Source of the DNA: Saussurea involucrata
Taxonomy: Eukaryota > Streptophyta > Magnoliopsida > Asterales > Asteraceae
Direction: 5' to 3'
DNA: 64,000 nucleotides
Assembly: GCA_033807775.1 (NCBI GenBank)
Contig: CM066313.1
Coordinates: forward strand, 63,410,484 to 63,474,483
Within the stretch, counting starts at the first letter, position 1. Each line of letters starts with the position of its first letter. Shown here piece by piece: positions 32,767 to 45,550 of the stretch. Both the position numbers and the translations under genes were made by a program. The notes below the pieces were generated by a model. It was not told the origin of the DNA. It was given only the letters and a program-made list of their open reading frames with translations, and did no database searches.

Positions 32767-34963
32767 ACAACCCCAAACCGAGTGTTGCTTGTCCCCAAGC
32801 TAATTAGCGATAAAATAGAAATAAAGCACACATAAGTGAAATGATAATAATAATAACTGCACAATTCCCAATCGGTACCAAGTGGTGCATCGGTGATTTC
32901 CCATACCCGTGAATATCTATCTCACTCTCGCCTCATTCTTATTTCGTTTGATCTATGACCTTCCATTGGGAGTTGAACTCGTGACTGTTCCGATTACGTT
33001 CGGGTTAGACTAGGTCCAACATACTAGGGAAAACATTTCGCCTCGACCCTACCTCACGGGATACTCTCTTTGCACTCGAACCTAGGTTATCGCTCATGTT
33101 GTCACGGGATACTCTCTTCGCACTCTAAGGAAAGACGCACAATTGTCCAAAATTTTGATCTCAGAAGGAGTCAAGTAGCAAGACAGGGAATATCGATGAG
33201 GGTGGTCGTATACCGTAATCACATCTTCCAAAAGATCATCCAGGTCTTTATAAGGGTTGTAATGGGGCTAGGGCTATGGCTGAGAAACGAAGGGTAAAAT
33301 GGTTCAAAGATCCTTGGCGTGTCAATCATTGGCAGTTCCGAACTTCTCTACTTCAGCCTCTATCATTTGGCCCTCTTTGTCACTATTGGAGTCGCTTTGA
33401 CTCTCTTATTCAGCTGCTATAAATACTATCTGACTAACTGTATTTATTTATTTATTTATTTTTTTTCAGTTGGGGCATCATTGGCCCTCTTTTCTATCTT
33501 TTCTATTTCTCGGGTTACATTGACCCGTTTTATTCTCATGACTGGCCTGTTCTATTCTTTTCTGCTCTATCTTTCGTAGTTCATCACTGCCTTTGATTTA
33601 CACGCTTTCGGATAAGGGTTGGCTAAGGCTTTTGGCTAATGGGTTAATGATGGGTTTAGAAACGAATAAGGTGCGTGTTTGGATGCAAAAGGGCTATGGA
33701 TACACACAAAAGGGTGAAAGGGAACGATAGCTAAAACGGGTTAAAACAAAACACACAATGCCTGGAATCATATCTTAAGGTCCACACGATATGGTCTACT
33801 ATACCCTTACCCAATATCCCGAGGTTCGTCTTTGCTACTCAATGCAATAATGTAGCGAGATCATTCTACATTCACGACAAGGAATTCGAAAAAGTGTATA
33901 AGAATTAGGTGTATGAATCCCTCGAAATGAAAAACGTCTTTTAGGCTCAAAACTCACTATCGGGTGGTCTCCACTAATGTCCCTAGTCATGTCCTTTCCC
34001 GGTCCTTCCCTAACGGCCACGTCACTATCACAAAATTCTTCCCACAATGGTTGGTCTCAATCATTCAAAACAAAAATTTAGCTGTTATGATCTAGACACT
34101 CAGAAGTGCAGGAAATCTACGTGCATAACTTGGGCCCGATTGGGCAACCCCAAACCTTACCCACACATTGTCCCCAATGTGCAAGTAAAGTTGTAGGTGA
34201 TGCGACTCGAATCATTGTGCAGTTATTATAGGTATAAAAGGATGGGAAAGGCATTACATAGCAAGCAAAAGAAAACCCAAAATTTCTAAAATGGGCACCC
34301 CAAACCTAGGCCGTGGCCTAGGTTTGCCAATAAAAGCCAACCCCAAACCTCGGTAAAACCGAGGTTTGCACAGGGTTTAAATTTGAGTGTGTAGATGTGA
34401 AAGATGAGGCACCCCAAACCTAAGTGAAACTTAGGTTTGTTGCATCTCGTTTAAAATTACAGAACCCAACATCATACACCACTCGTTACTATGCAAGGTT
34501 AGAACGTACCTGTTTTGCCCGGACGGAAGAGCGGATCTTGAAAGGTTGAGCATCAATCGGAGGAGATAGGGAGAACATGCAAAACAACGGAAATCAAAGC
34601 ACAAGACAAAATGCAAGAAGATGAAACACACAAAGCAGGAAAGGAATAAAAACTGAACGAAAAACAAAACAAGGCACAAGGGACTCCCGCGGTTTAGCCC
34701 GCGACTTGCAAGTCGCGTGGCAAACCGCGTAACCTACTGTTTCACAAACAGTCAGAAGAGTCCCGCGTCTTAACACGCGGTATGTAAACCGCGGCATAAG
34801 CCGCGTATGTCCCTGTTCCAGCTATTTTTGATTTTTCGATTTTTATGGTTTTTTTTCGGAAATAAAAACACACTCAAAATAAAAATTACTAAAGACAACA
34901 AACCTTGGTGGGTTGCCTCCCACCCAACGCCTTATTTAAAGTCATGGCACGACTGTGCGGTTT
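32767..34963. other. Element G non-coding interior
   Basis: About 2.2 kb between the protease end and the 3' LTR where pol would normally be. No domain is recognisable. It includes short CCCAAACCTAGG/CCTAGGTTTG hairpins (34301-34330, 34410-34440), an imperfect 41-bp palindrome (34689-34729) related to the LTR palindrome, and a polypurine tract next to the LTR (32767-32780 on the minus strand). Confidence 0.7.
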
Positions 34964-37248
34964 TCAACTTGGCTCCGTATCCGCTGACTCGAACCGCCCA
35001 CACTTGCGGTTCTTCGCGGATTCTCTCGCAATTGGCCTTCCATGACCAGATCCGGATGCCTCTTCACTCCGACCTCTCGTCTTCTCGAACATCTTGAAAG
35101 TCACCCTCTCGCCACCGACTCTAAAGGTCACCTCTCCTTCCTCCACATCAATCAAGGCTCTACTCGTGGCTAGGAAGGATCGTCCCAATATCAACGGGAC
35201 CTCTTCGTCTTCGTCTATATCTATGACTACGAAGTCGACTAGAAAGTAAAACTTACCGACCTTGATCAACACGTCCTCGATCACTCCATATGGGTATCTG
35301 ATTGATCGATCGGCGAGCTTTAACGTCATGTATGTCGGGCTTACCTCACCCAGGCCGAGTTTCCTGAAAATAGAAAGAGGCATCAGGTTAATACTTGCTC
35401 CTAAATCACATAAAACTTTATTAAAAGTAAACTCCCCAATCTGAATAGGGATAGAGAAACTCCCTGGATCTTTAAGCTTCGGGGGAAGCTTATTCTGAAA
35501 AATCGCGCTGCACTCTTCAGTGAGTGCAACGGTGGCCTGGTGATCGATCGCCCTCTTTTTGGATAAGATCTCTTTCATGAATTTCATGTAAGAGGGCATT
35601 TGCGCCAACGCATCTGCAAAAGGGATATTAATGGTTAACTTTTTAAATACATCAATAAACTTAGAGAAATTAACATCATCCTTATGCTCTTTCAGTCTAT
35701 TCGGATATAGTACGCTCGGTGCCGCCGACTTGACCGGTGGCTGCTTCGGCTTCGCCTCTTCACACTTCTTGCCCTCTTCACCCTCAGAGTTCTCCTTCAT
35801 TGCACATTCTTTATCAGATTCTAGTTCAGTCACTTTAATGATCTCGACCTCTTTCTTTTTCGGGCCGGTCTCCCTTGATGATGGCTCTCTTACTGGCTCT
35901 CCATTCAGCTCCTTGCCGCTTCTCAGATAAATGGCATTGCACTCCTCTCTTGGTTTCCTTTCAGCCATAATCGGGAGTGCTCCGGGAGGTCGGTTTTGTA
36001 GGGCCTCGGAAATCTGCCCCACTTGCCTTTCGAGGATCTTAATAGAGGCGGTGTTTTGCTCGGTAGCCGCCTTGACGATGTTGATCGTGCTTGCTAATCC
36101 CTCGACCGTGCTGTCCATTTTCGTCATGAACTTCATGAGCATATCTTCCAGCCCCGGTTTCTTCTCCATCGATGGTCCTTCATTCCTTTGGTGAAAACCT
36201 GGAGGACGGTACACATTATTAGTATTAGAAACATTAGAAAAGTTAGAGAAGTTACCTTGCTGTTGCTGATCGGGTTGGCTCCATGAAAGATTAGGATGTC
36301 GTTTCCACCCCTCATGGTAAGTGTTCGAGAAAAGATCGTTCCTCGGTTGGTTCCGGTTTTGCATATATTGAACTTGTTCAGGTTCTCCCGAATTCCCTCC
36401 TTTCAGTCGGTCCGTGATAAAAGCTAGTTGAGCTTTGAGTTCCTTCAGCTCATCCGATTCCCGAACACTCGCTACCCGTGCAACAAAAGAGCGTGGTGTG
36501 GAATAGCTATGCTCGGATAGGTTCTCGATCAAGTCAACCGCTTCTTCATACGTCTTGTTCATGAGAGCTCCACCCGCTGCGACCGTGATGTCATTCTTAA
36601 ATTGTTGGTGAAGGCCTCCGAAGAACGTTTGGATTATCACCCAACCGTGTAATCCATGATGCGGGCACTTCTTCAACATATCTTTATATCGCTCCCATGC
36701 CTCGTATAAGGTCTCTTGATCCCATTGCGCAAAGTGCGTGATGTCGGCCATCAACTGAGCGGTTCTTCCCGGTGGAAAGAATTTCTGGAGGAACGCGGCT
36801 TTCAGGTCTGCCCATGTGGTGATAAGATCTGATGGGAGGCCCTCTATCCAAATTTCAGCTCTACCTTTTAGGGAGAAGCTGAAAGTCTTAGCTTGATCGC
36901 GTTCTCTTCCATCCCGTTGATCTTGAACGTATTGCAGATCCGTTCAAATGCCCGTAGATGCGCGTGGGGATCTTCAGTCGATGCTCCCCTGAACTGGTTC
37001 TGTTGTACCATGACGATGGTACTCGGCTTGATCTCAAAGTAATTAGCCGCGGTGGTTGGTGCTTGAATGCCTATGCGTGCCGCTGCCACATTCGGGTCGG
37101 CAAACGACCGCATAGGACGTCTCGCTTCGTCGCCCATTTCTGTCTTGATCTGTTCTTTAGCCTTTGCTTCTTTGCGAAGACGATGGGCGGTTCTTTCGAT
37201 CTCCGGATCGAATTTTTCAATCTCTTTCCCTCGGGTCGTCCTTGGCAT
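34964..37248 (-). pseudogene. Element G gag and protease, one frameshift
   Basis: Starts at the MPRTTRGKE methionine (37248). The capsid-like part reads HAHLRAFERICNTFKI, loses one T near 36872-36880 (the first frame then stops at 36868), and continues in another frame with FSLKGRAEIW, TLYEAWERYKDMLKKCPHHG and VDLIENLSEHSYS, typical of Athila-type gag. After a charged linker a retropepsin follows: VLCDLGASINLMPLSI (Leu where Ser is common, as in many Athila proteases) and PLILGRSFLAT. The frame ends at 34964 without entering RT. Confidence 0.9.
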
Positions 37249-37389
37249 AAACCAAGTGGTACCTGAAAAGAAAGAAAGCAAAGTCAGTAATCCAAAAACT
37301 GAAAGTGATGGAATAAAGCAATTAATAAAAAAAAAGATGCTCAATCTAATAGCGCTTATAGATGGTAGTGCTATCAGTTACAACTAGTT

Positions 37390-37408
37390 CCCCGGCAACG
37401 GCGCCAAA
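37390..37408 (-). other. Element G primer binding site (tRNA-Asp)
   Basis: Minus strand TGGCGCCGTTGCCGGGG just inside the 5' LTR, complementary to plant tRNA-Asp 3' sequence. This sets G apart from the tRNA-Met-primed elements A, C, D and H. Confidence 0.88.
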
Positions 37409-37412
37409 AACT

Positions 37413-38778
37413 TGATAGGGCGAGTTAGCACCCCCTAAATCTAACCGCAAGTGTACGGTGTCGAAATCAAGTAATAACGTACAGTAAGTACGAGTATCGA
37501 ATCCACGGGAACTAGGAACTAAGTATCACAATTACTACAAGCTCTATTAACTGAACTGTCGAATATTGGAAGATTGGTTTGATTTAAAACTACTTAATTG
37601 CAACGAATACGAAATCAGAACGAAACAGTAAACGACTTAGAAACTTCGATAAAGAGAGAAGTTGAGGGTTGGAAATCCTCAGGTTCTACACATGCAAACA
37701 ACTGACTCAAAACAATTACCAGTTAATCCCCTTAATGATTCCCAAATCTTTTAAGATCACCATCGTTCTCTTTCGAACAACAACGGATTTTATTTTGAAA
37801 AGGATAAGTTTAATCTCTCGATCTCACCTATGGATTCCAAAACACATTAAGTACACGACTTATGTTTAAATTGCCTAGATTTTATCTCTCGATATCAACC
37901 TAACGGTTTAATTGGGACTAAAGCTTACTCGGTATATCTCTATCACCTTTCGGACTTTAGGCATGCAATTCCTAATTCTGAGTAGCAATCAATTCTCTCG
38001 AACTTAATTACTAACAAACAAATCGAATGTAAATTGGCCAAATTCACACAAGCATTAACCACAAAATTGCATACTTCATTACTTAAGGAAAAAACTGATA
38101 AAAATCACTCGTCATCTGTTCAGATGCTTACAAACCTAATTCAATCCAACCCCCAACATGAACAGGTTAGTTCATGTCGGTGGTGGATTCAAACACAAGA
38201 GAAATAGATGCGAAAGTGTATGTAAACATGATTAAGCGTAAAAGATGCAATCGTAAACAGTAAGATAATGAACTCCCTTCTTTCGTGCTCGTCTCTACTT
38301 CGCGTGTTGAACGTCTCCTTGATCGGCTCTCGATCGTGACTCCGAAAGCTCCGAAAAGTCTCCAGGAATCACCCCAAAATCGCCCCTGGCCGTCGTGTGA
38401 AAGTTGCCTATCGAATGAATGACCTAAAAATCGGATTTAAAGCTGGAATTCGCGAAACAGTGGGTTACGCCACTTGCCACGCGACTTGCAAGTCGCGTGG
38501 TAAGTCGCGCGTATCATTTTTGCAGCGTGGGTCGTCGTTTGGTTCGTGGATCGGGTCCTGGTTCGGTCGTGGGTCTTGGGCTTTGGTTTTGGGCTTCCGT
38601 TAGGCTTCGTTTGGACTCGTTTTGGGCTCTTTTTAACTTCTTTTCTCTAGGATTACCGCCTTTTATATAACCTGTATAAATCACTAGATAGACCGTAAAA
38701 TACACGCCTTTTTACTTGAATACAAGCCAATCTCATTGGTTTGAGAACTGAAAATAACGCCAAAAAGTGGCGTTATCA
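37413..38778 (-). repeat. Element G 5' LTR
   Basis: 1,366 bp, paired with 31401-32766. The palindrome at 38474-38503 has one mismatch here. Confidence 0.94.
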
Positions 38779-38783
38779 GGCCC

Positions 38784-39356
38784 ACGACCTCCAGGTGGCG
38801 GTGTAGCCAACGCAAGTTGGTGTTTGGCACTTCCAGGCTTGCACGAGAAATCTGACCAAAAACTCAATAGTTTTCATGCCCAAACTTTTAAGCCTCCAAA
38901 TCGATATGTTTGCTACCTTAAACCTTTTAAACCAATAACCAATCATCAAAACATTATCCACCCCTATAAAATCCATGTTTAGAATCCAATTTTAAGATTA
39001 AAACCCCAAACCATTAATGAGAAAGAAACTATCAGCAAAATAGTACAGTTTTCGCAATGATTAGCCAAAACCAAACAAGAAATCAATCTCCAAAACCCTT
39101 TTTCCACAAGATTTCGCATCAAATAACTAAAATGGGTTATCAAAATCCCTAAATCATATTATTAACCTAACCAAGCATAAAGATGGAGATAGAGAGTTCA
39201 TACCTCGAAGAAGAAAAAGAAGAAGAAGAAGCAAAAACCCTAGAGCTACCTCTTGCACCAAGCTCTCAATGAAGATTCTCAGATATTTTTTTCTCTCTAC
39301 TCCTTTCTTTAGCCTTCAAATGTGAATAGCAAGAATGAGAGGGTTTAGAGAGATTT
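38784..39356 (-). repeat. Element E 3' LTR, middle piece
   Basis: Continues the LTR after element G, up to the insertion site of Sirevirus H. It contains a GAAGAA-rich purine stretch (39205-39235). No gene. Confidence 0.65.
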
Positions 39357-40219
39357 TGTTGGAACCCAGATACACTTAATCAAGATTAACAGTCTATTAG
39401 TTGAGTTTAGAGTTTGATGCGGAAGCGTATTAAACTAACAGATATGTTTGATAGATATTAGAACGCACACTTATAAAGAAAACAGTAAAGAATGAAAAGG
39501 ATTTCTTGAACAGTTACTGTTATTCAATATATAATAACAACACGAAGAACAGATTAAGAACTGTTGGTGTGTGTGAGAATATAACACTCAGATATTTGAC
39601 AATAAAGCTTGAGAGTATTAGTGATTCCTTGTGTATTCGTTCTTGTTGTGTTGAAGAACTCAACATGAGACTTCCTTTTATACTACTCTTAGAAGACTAT
39701 GAAGTAGGTCACTGTTCCTTTTACGGCATGAATAGTAGAACGAATGGTGTGAACAGTTGTTTGAGCCATGCGCATTTAATGGAGCAGATGTACTATTGGT
39801 AAATGCATTAAATGGCGCAGACGTCTATTATGTACTAAGCCCTATTGAGTCCATTCAGAGTTTGACACGTGTTGAAGTTGGACAGGGCAAGTTGCCATGC
39901 AAGTTGATGAACAGGTCTTGGAACAGTAGTAAGATATTATAAATATCTTCAAGTCTCAGTGAGGACCACAGAGGCTCTGTAATGAGTTACAGAGGTTCTG
40001 CGGTCTGTTCCTCTGTGGAGCAGTCTTCGCCGGATTCTGAGTCTTTGGTCTTCTTTGTGCGTATGACATAGCTTCTGTAGGAAGCCTCTACTGCTTCTGT
40101 AGCTTCTTGACCTTGATTTCTCGTTAATGTCGGCAGAGCCTCTGTAAGAGGCTTTCTTCACTTAGCCTATTTTTCACTACTTATAAATACTTCTATGATT
40201 AGGAAGATTGAAGCTAACA
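39357..40219 (-). repeat. Element H 3' LTR
   Basis: 863 bp. It holds a TATAAAAGG box on the minus strand (39674-39682) and many CAGAGG/CTCTGTG words (39968-40145). The polypurine run AGGGGGAGAT lies immediately beyond it (40220-40230). Confidence 0.95.
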
Positions 40220-40408
40220 ATCTCCCCCTAAGTAGTGAAAAATAAAAAAAATTTGAACTTGAGTTAAGTTTGGCTAAGTTAGATAAGACAGAGGTTAAAC
40301 AATACCTCGAAATTTTTTTCATTTAGAAATATGCCAGAGGCATTTTACATTTGAGTACAAATGAAAGATAAACTTTAACTTTGTTTGCAGAGATTGGAGG
40401 TCTGAGAA
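40220..40408 (-). other. Sirevirus H 3' untranslated region and polypurine tract
   Basis: Short gap between the ORF3 end and the 3' LTR. It contains the minus-strand run ACTTAGGGGGAGAT at the LTR boundary (40220-40233), the expected second-strand primer. Confidence 0.85.
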
Positions 40409-43400
40409 TCAGATTTTGGCATCTTTGAAATCGTTGTAGCTTCTGTTGTCTCTGCCGACTTTTCTGATCTCTTTGTAGAATCTGATGCAGAGTTCTCTTA
40501 GGCGGATTGTTGAGTCTATTTCTCTGATGAAAGTATCTGCATCATCTCTATCCATTTTCTCTGTACCTCTGTATTTTACAAGGCTTGCTCTGAATTTGCT
40601 CAGAGTACTGGTTGCGTACTTCTGACAATCCATGAGTACAAAAAGTTTAACCTGGTGTTGTGGGTTTTGAAATACTAACCCAAATCTTGGTTCTCTGATG
40701 ATTGAGTTGGGCACAGCGTCTGGTGGGCAGCGATCTTCTGGTGGTCGTAGATCTAGATGTTTGAGACCAAGATCCTTTCCCAGCTGAAAATCTATCATGC
40801 TGTATAGCAGAAGCTTTTCCCTCATCGCTTTTCTCAACACTTGATAGGCTCTGGTATTAGGCTCTGTGTTGTAGTTGTCTTTTGTTCATTGCAGAAGGTC
40901 AGGTAGATCGTAAGGATTGATGTTTCTTAAGTCAGCATCAGCGAAGGTAGATTCTGAATTGTTCTCTCTTCTGACTTTGTAAAGATTGTACCTGACCCTT
41001 GGATAGGTTCTTGTGAAGGAGAATCTGCAGAAGATCACCTTTTTGATTTTGTGAATTGAGAAGACATCTGCTTTGGTTCTTGGCTTTGTTCTTGTGAAGA
41101 TGTTATCAAATTCTTCTCTGATCCTTGGATCTGTCACATGATCTACTGGATGATTTGTCTGATAGGATTGTTTGTAGAGGTATTTGTATACCACTTCTTC
41201 CATCTCTTCATGTGTTGGACCAGGTCGTGGAATTTGTCTTCTGAGACTCTCCATCTGTTGAACAACTTCTGCAGCTCTACCAGTTAGATGAATTTCTGAC
41301 AGAGGCTTCAATCTATGTGCCCAGTCAACTTCTTCGGGTTTTGGGGTTTGAAAGGCGTCAAACGCACTCTTCATTAGTTTTTCTGTTGGCTTTGGCAATG
41401 TTTTCTTCTTCTTTGGCTCTTCTGTCAGTATCCCTTTGCCCTTATCTTTTGCTATTGTCGTGGCAGAACCTGTTGCTTCTGTGGGTTTTGAGGTTGGCAC
41501 TTCTGTTGGTTTGATGGAGGTTGCCTCTGTGGATTTTGACGATTGTGATTTAGAGGACTTTTGTGGCGATGGTTCTGTTGGCTTGACTTGCTCTGTAACC
41601 TCTGTTGGAGGTTGTTTGATGACTTCTTCTGCGAGCTCAGTTTCTGTTGATGAAATATTGACATTAAATCTTCTTGCCATTTTGAAAGCTAAAGTGAACC
41701 TGTTCCTTTCTTCTTCTCTCTGTGCCATTCGATTACTCATTGTTGTGTGCATTCTTTTCAGAACATCAGAAGCAGAGGTCGTTGCTCTTTTTGGTTTGGT
41801 GGCAATCGACTTTCTTCTGGGTATGGTTTGGGGTGTTTCCACAGAGGTGGGTGTTTTCTCTGTGGTTTGTTCATCTGTTTCTTCCAAAATGATTACCCGA
41901 GGGGCGGTTGTTGCCTCTGTGGCTTGCTGATCTGCTTCTGGAGTTTTGGTTTCGTCAGGAGATGATTCCACAGAGATGGGTGTTGTCTCTGTGGTCTTTT
42001 GCGTTTGTTGTTGGGTTTCTTCTGGAGGGGCTTGGTTGATTGGTTCTGCTGCGATTGGTGGACTTTGTATTCCTCTGCTCGTAGCTTTCTCTCTTAGATT
42101 CTCCCCCTCAGGATTATCTGATGGACCAGGTTGGTCATCATCAGAATCATCCTGACTTTTATCAGAAGTACCTTCTGCTCTGCAAGAAGTGTTGGGTTTC
42201 TTCGGTAATTCAGCTCCTGCTGCCATCAACTTTTCACAGACATCATCGCAGAGGCCAATCAATGTCGCAAGCTCTACTTCTGTTTTGAATTTCATCCTTC
42301 CTACACTTGCTCTGAAATCTTTGACGAAGTTAGCATTGGCAGTGGTGAAGGAAAGGATGACTTCTGTCACTTGATTAATCACGTTCTGCCCAAGCTCTGT
42401 CAGCTGTGCTCTTGTCATGTAGTCTTTGGGTTGCATCGGCATGGTATTTCGCATGGCTTCTTCTTGAACATTTTGTAGGGCCTTCTGTAGATCTGCAGGA
42501 GTGATGCCCGTTGACACTGAAGTCTGTTTGTTCAATTGATCAAGGAACTTGTTGATGGAGTTCTCAATCGAAGGAGTAGTTGTTGCGGCAGAAGTGGTGG
42601 ATGTGGTAGCAGCAGACTTTATCTGTGAGATGGCAGTTTTCACCTCTGTGGACAGGTTGTCCATTTTGGTGTTCAGGTTTAGCAGTGACAGTGATGTTGT
42701 CTCTGCAAAAGATTTGAAAGAGCTTTGCAACTCTTTCAATGTTTGGTTCACAGAGGTGACAAGGGTTTGGAACTCATCCCTTGATACTTGTGTTCCTTGT
42801 GTAACCTCTGGAGGAACACATTCGTCTCCAGAGTGAATCCCTGTTCCTGGGATACCTTCTTTCATTCCTGTTTGTACGTTGAGAATGGAAGGATTTCCTT
42901 CTGATCCTCGAGAAGAAACCTGAGTTTCAGTCTCTACAGAAGTTCTGTGAAGAACATTGTCCAAATCCACTCCAGAGGTGGGTATCGGAATATTCTTCTG
43001 TTGACTCGGAGACTTGTCTAGAGTCTCTTCGTCATGGTGCTCTCTACTTCTCTCTGAAAGAAGTTTTGGTCCTAATGTGTGCGTGGCAGAGGAAACGAAT
43101 TCCTCTGTAGGGTGTTCTAGTGTGATCTGGGGCGATGGATCACGAACTGTAGGTGAGTCTCTCTGAGGAGACTTCCTAGGAATGGATTCCCCGGCTTCTG
43201 TGGGCGCAGAAGTCGAAAGAGTGACTTCTGGCTGTTTGGTTTGGGTAAGGATCGAGCTGTGCTGCTCTATTTCAATGACACCTTCTGCAGCTAGATCTGC
43301 GGTGTCAGATGTGTGGGTTGCACTGGGAGTTGGTTTTGGTTGTGTGCCTCTATTTATCCAGGCATCTTTTCTTGCTTCTTTCTCTGTTAAGCATCCAAGC

Positions 43401-45550
43401 ACTACTTCATTTTCTATCATATCATCCTCTGTAACTATCCTATGGCTTGGTGCTTCTTCCCTAAGTTCTGTGGAAGTTCCTTGCTCTGGTCGTAAGAGGT
43501 CATACACTTGATGAGATCCAAATAATCTCATGACATGTGGATGATAAAGACCCTTACGTATCCAGACAGCTTCTTCTTCATCTGAATCTGTCTCTAAGAT
43601 CTCTATTTCTGTCTCCGTTGTTGCTAATCCCTCTTTTTGTACAACTTCGGCCTCTTTTTCTTTCTCTTCTTCCATCATGTTCTCAGAAGCCTCTGTAATT
43701 TCACCTCTGTTCCATTCAGCTTCAGTTTGTTCTATTTCTTCTGAAGCTGGGTTTGGACTTCTTCTGTGGACATCCAATCCTTGAATGAAAGGGTTTTGTA
43801 AAATAACAGGGGTTTCGGCTGGTTGAATTCTGGGTGTTGTGTCATCTTCTTGCAGATGTGTGTCAATGCCAGAAATGAAGAAATCTTGTTCTTCTGGAGA
43901 GTGGTGGTCGAGAGGTTGTGCCGTCCACCCTGCTGTATTTAGGGTGTTGGCAATTTCAGGGCTCTGTAAGAAGTCGTTCAGGTCTCCTTGGTGAGAAAAT
44001 CTATCTGGAGATTGATAGGGTGATTGATACCTTTCTGTAGCCATTTCTTCTTCTGCAACTTCTTCTTCAGCAGTTTCCTCTTCTGCAATGGTTACCAATT
44101 TTGCAAGTGATTTACCATGCCTCTTTTTGGTTTTCCTCCTCTTAGGATTTGGTGCCCCTTCTTCTGTTGATTTTGATCTTTTCTTCTTCATTTTTGGGGA
44201 GGAGGGAGGAGCAGAGGAGCCAATTTCTGTGGCATGAGGAGGTGAGGGTTGATCTTCTGCAGCGCTTGTTGAGGTGCCTTCTGCAGTTTTCCTCTTCTTA
44301 GCTTTTGGAGTAGATGCAGAGGTTCTTGATGAAGACTTCTTTCCCATTAGTTCTGCACGTTTGGCTATAAAGCTGAGTTGAATAGCCATGTGCTTTGCTA
44401 ACTTCTGATCCTTTTCTTCTTGAGTGGAAAGGGGTTTTGCTATCATTGTTCCTAGGGGGACACCTAAACGCGGGGGTGTCATAGGACTCGGTTTAGGAGT
44501 TCTATGATCGCGTATATACTCTTTCTTAAGGGATTTATTCGATGCGTATTGCAGAAGCTTCTTTGACAGAGGTCTGCAGTGTGAGTAGCCATCAGCATGA
44601 TCAGTGGGGGTATTCTTGTTCATCGGGAACTGTTTGGGAGTTGGCCCTTCCATTGGCCAATTTTGGATTAGCAGCAGAGGTTCGAACAGTACTCCTAATA
44701 TTCTTTGGAATTGCAGAGGTGGTAGAAAGTTGGGATCGTTCTCTTTGACCCTTTTCGAGTTGTTCTTTCTGTCGATGGTGTTTATGATCTCTTGCATCAT
44801 TATGGTCGCATAATCTAGTGGAAGACCATAGTAAACCCCATACATGATGCTCAAGATTTGATGTGAGCTCTGGTCAATGCTGCCTATCTTTCCTGTCAGG
44901 CATCTGTTAAGAATAGAGAACAAAGTGTTCCACAGAGGTGGTAATCGGCCTCTGCGGAAGTCATTTCTCTTCCGTAGTTGGGTGTTGTACCCAAGCATTT
45001 CCACGAATCGACAGAGCTCTTCGTCTGTTGGTTGCTCTGCATAACTCTTCAATCCCAGAAGACCCCTTGTTGGTAGGTTGAATTCAAGTGAGAACATTGT
45101 TCTGTTGAACTTGATTTCAAGATGCTCAGATTTACCAGGTCTTGAAATGTACCCTTTGATAAGAGAATCGTCTTTATCAAATCGGCAGCTTTGCCAAAAT
45201 TGGTTCAAATAACGGACTGGAATTTTGTTCGGGGTTCTTGATAGTAGAGGGAAGAGGACATGATTCTCCATGATGTTCAGAAGTATGGCATGGGCTTCGC
45301 CGAAAGTAGTGGGTGAGGGGACCAAATAGCAGTTGTTGGATTTGATAGGAAGAATGGCTTCGAAATGATCCTTTTCTATAAAGTTTTGCAAGTGTGTCGT
45401 CGGAGCAAAGTCTGCTGAGTCCCCGGAATCTTGTTGTTCAATATTTCTTGCAAGGCTGGGGTTTTCAGAATGTTCTGAATGTGCAGGGGAGTGTTCCGGT
45501 GAGTTCGCCGGAGAGAGTTCAGAGGATGTAGCTCGAGAAGATGAAGCCAT
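40409..45550 (-). pseudogene. Sirevirus H ORF3, about 1,713 codons with one in-frame TGA
   Basis: ATG at 45550 opens 1,554 residues to TGA at 40886-40888; the same frame then continues to 40409. A conserved N-terminal domain (residues about 50-300: YLVPSPTTFGEA, VRYLNQFWQSC, PTDEELCRFVEML, PPLWNTLFSIL) is followed by three basic clusters (PKAKKRK, KMKKKRSK, PKRRKTKKRHGK at about 415-480), long acidic and Thr/Ser/Pro-rich low-complexity stretches, and a coiled coil (VNQTLKELQSSFKSF, near 42640-42760). No signal peptide or membrane span is visible. Often called envelope-like by position; sequence features favour a soluble, possibly nuclear protein. Function unknown. Confidence 0.8.

Larger units (their letters stand above)
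31401..38778 (-). mobile_element. Element G: Athila-like non-autonomous gag-protease retrotransposon
   Basis: 7,378 bp with two 1,366-bp LTRs (31401-32766 and 37413-38778), both starting TGATAGGGCG and ending GTTATCA, and a perfect GGCCC target duplication. The minus-strand primer binding site TGGCGCCGTTGCCGGGG (37390-37408) matches tRNA-Asp, as in Athila-type elements. The interior encodes gag and protease only; no RT, RNase H or integrase is seen. By eye the LTRs differ at roughly 25 positions, about 2 percent. Confidence 0.92.

Noticed and set aside
41436..41930. Plus-strand frames of 95-164 codons opposite Sirevirus ORF3 (others at 42549, 43182)
   Set aside because: Shadows of a large low-complexity coding frame on the other strand; no domains.
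40409..45550. Calling ORF3 a true envelope protein
   Set aside because: No signal peptide, membrane span or cleavage-site-like features are visible; the label rests only on position after pol.
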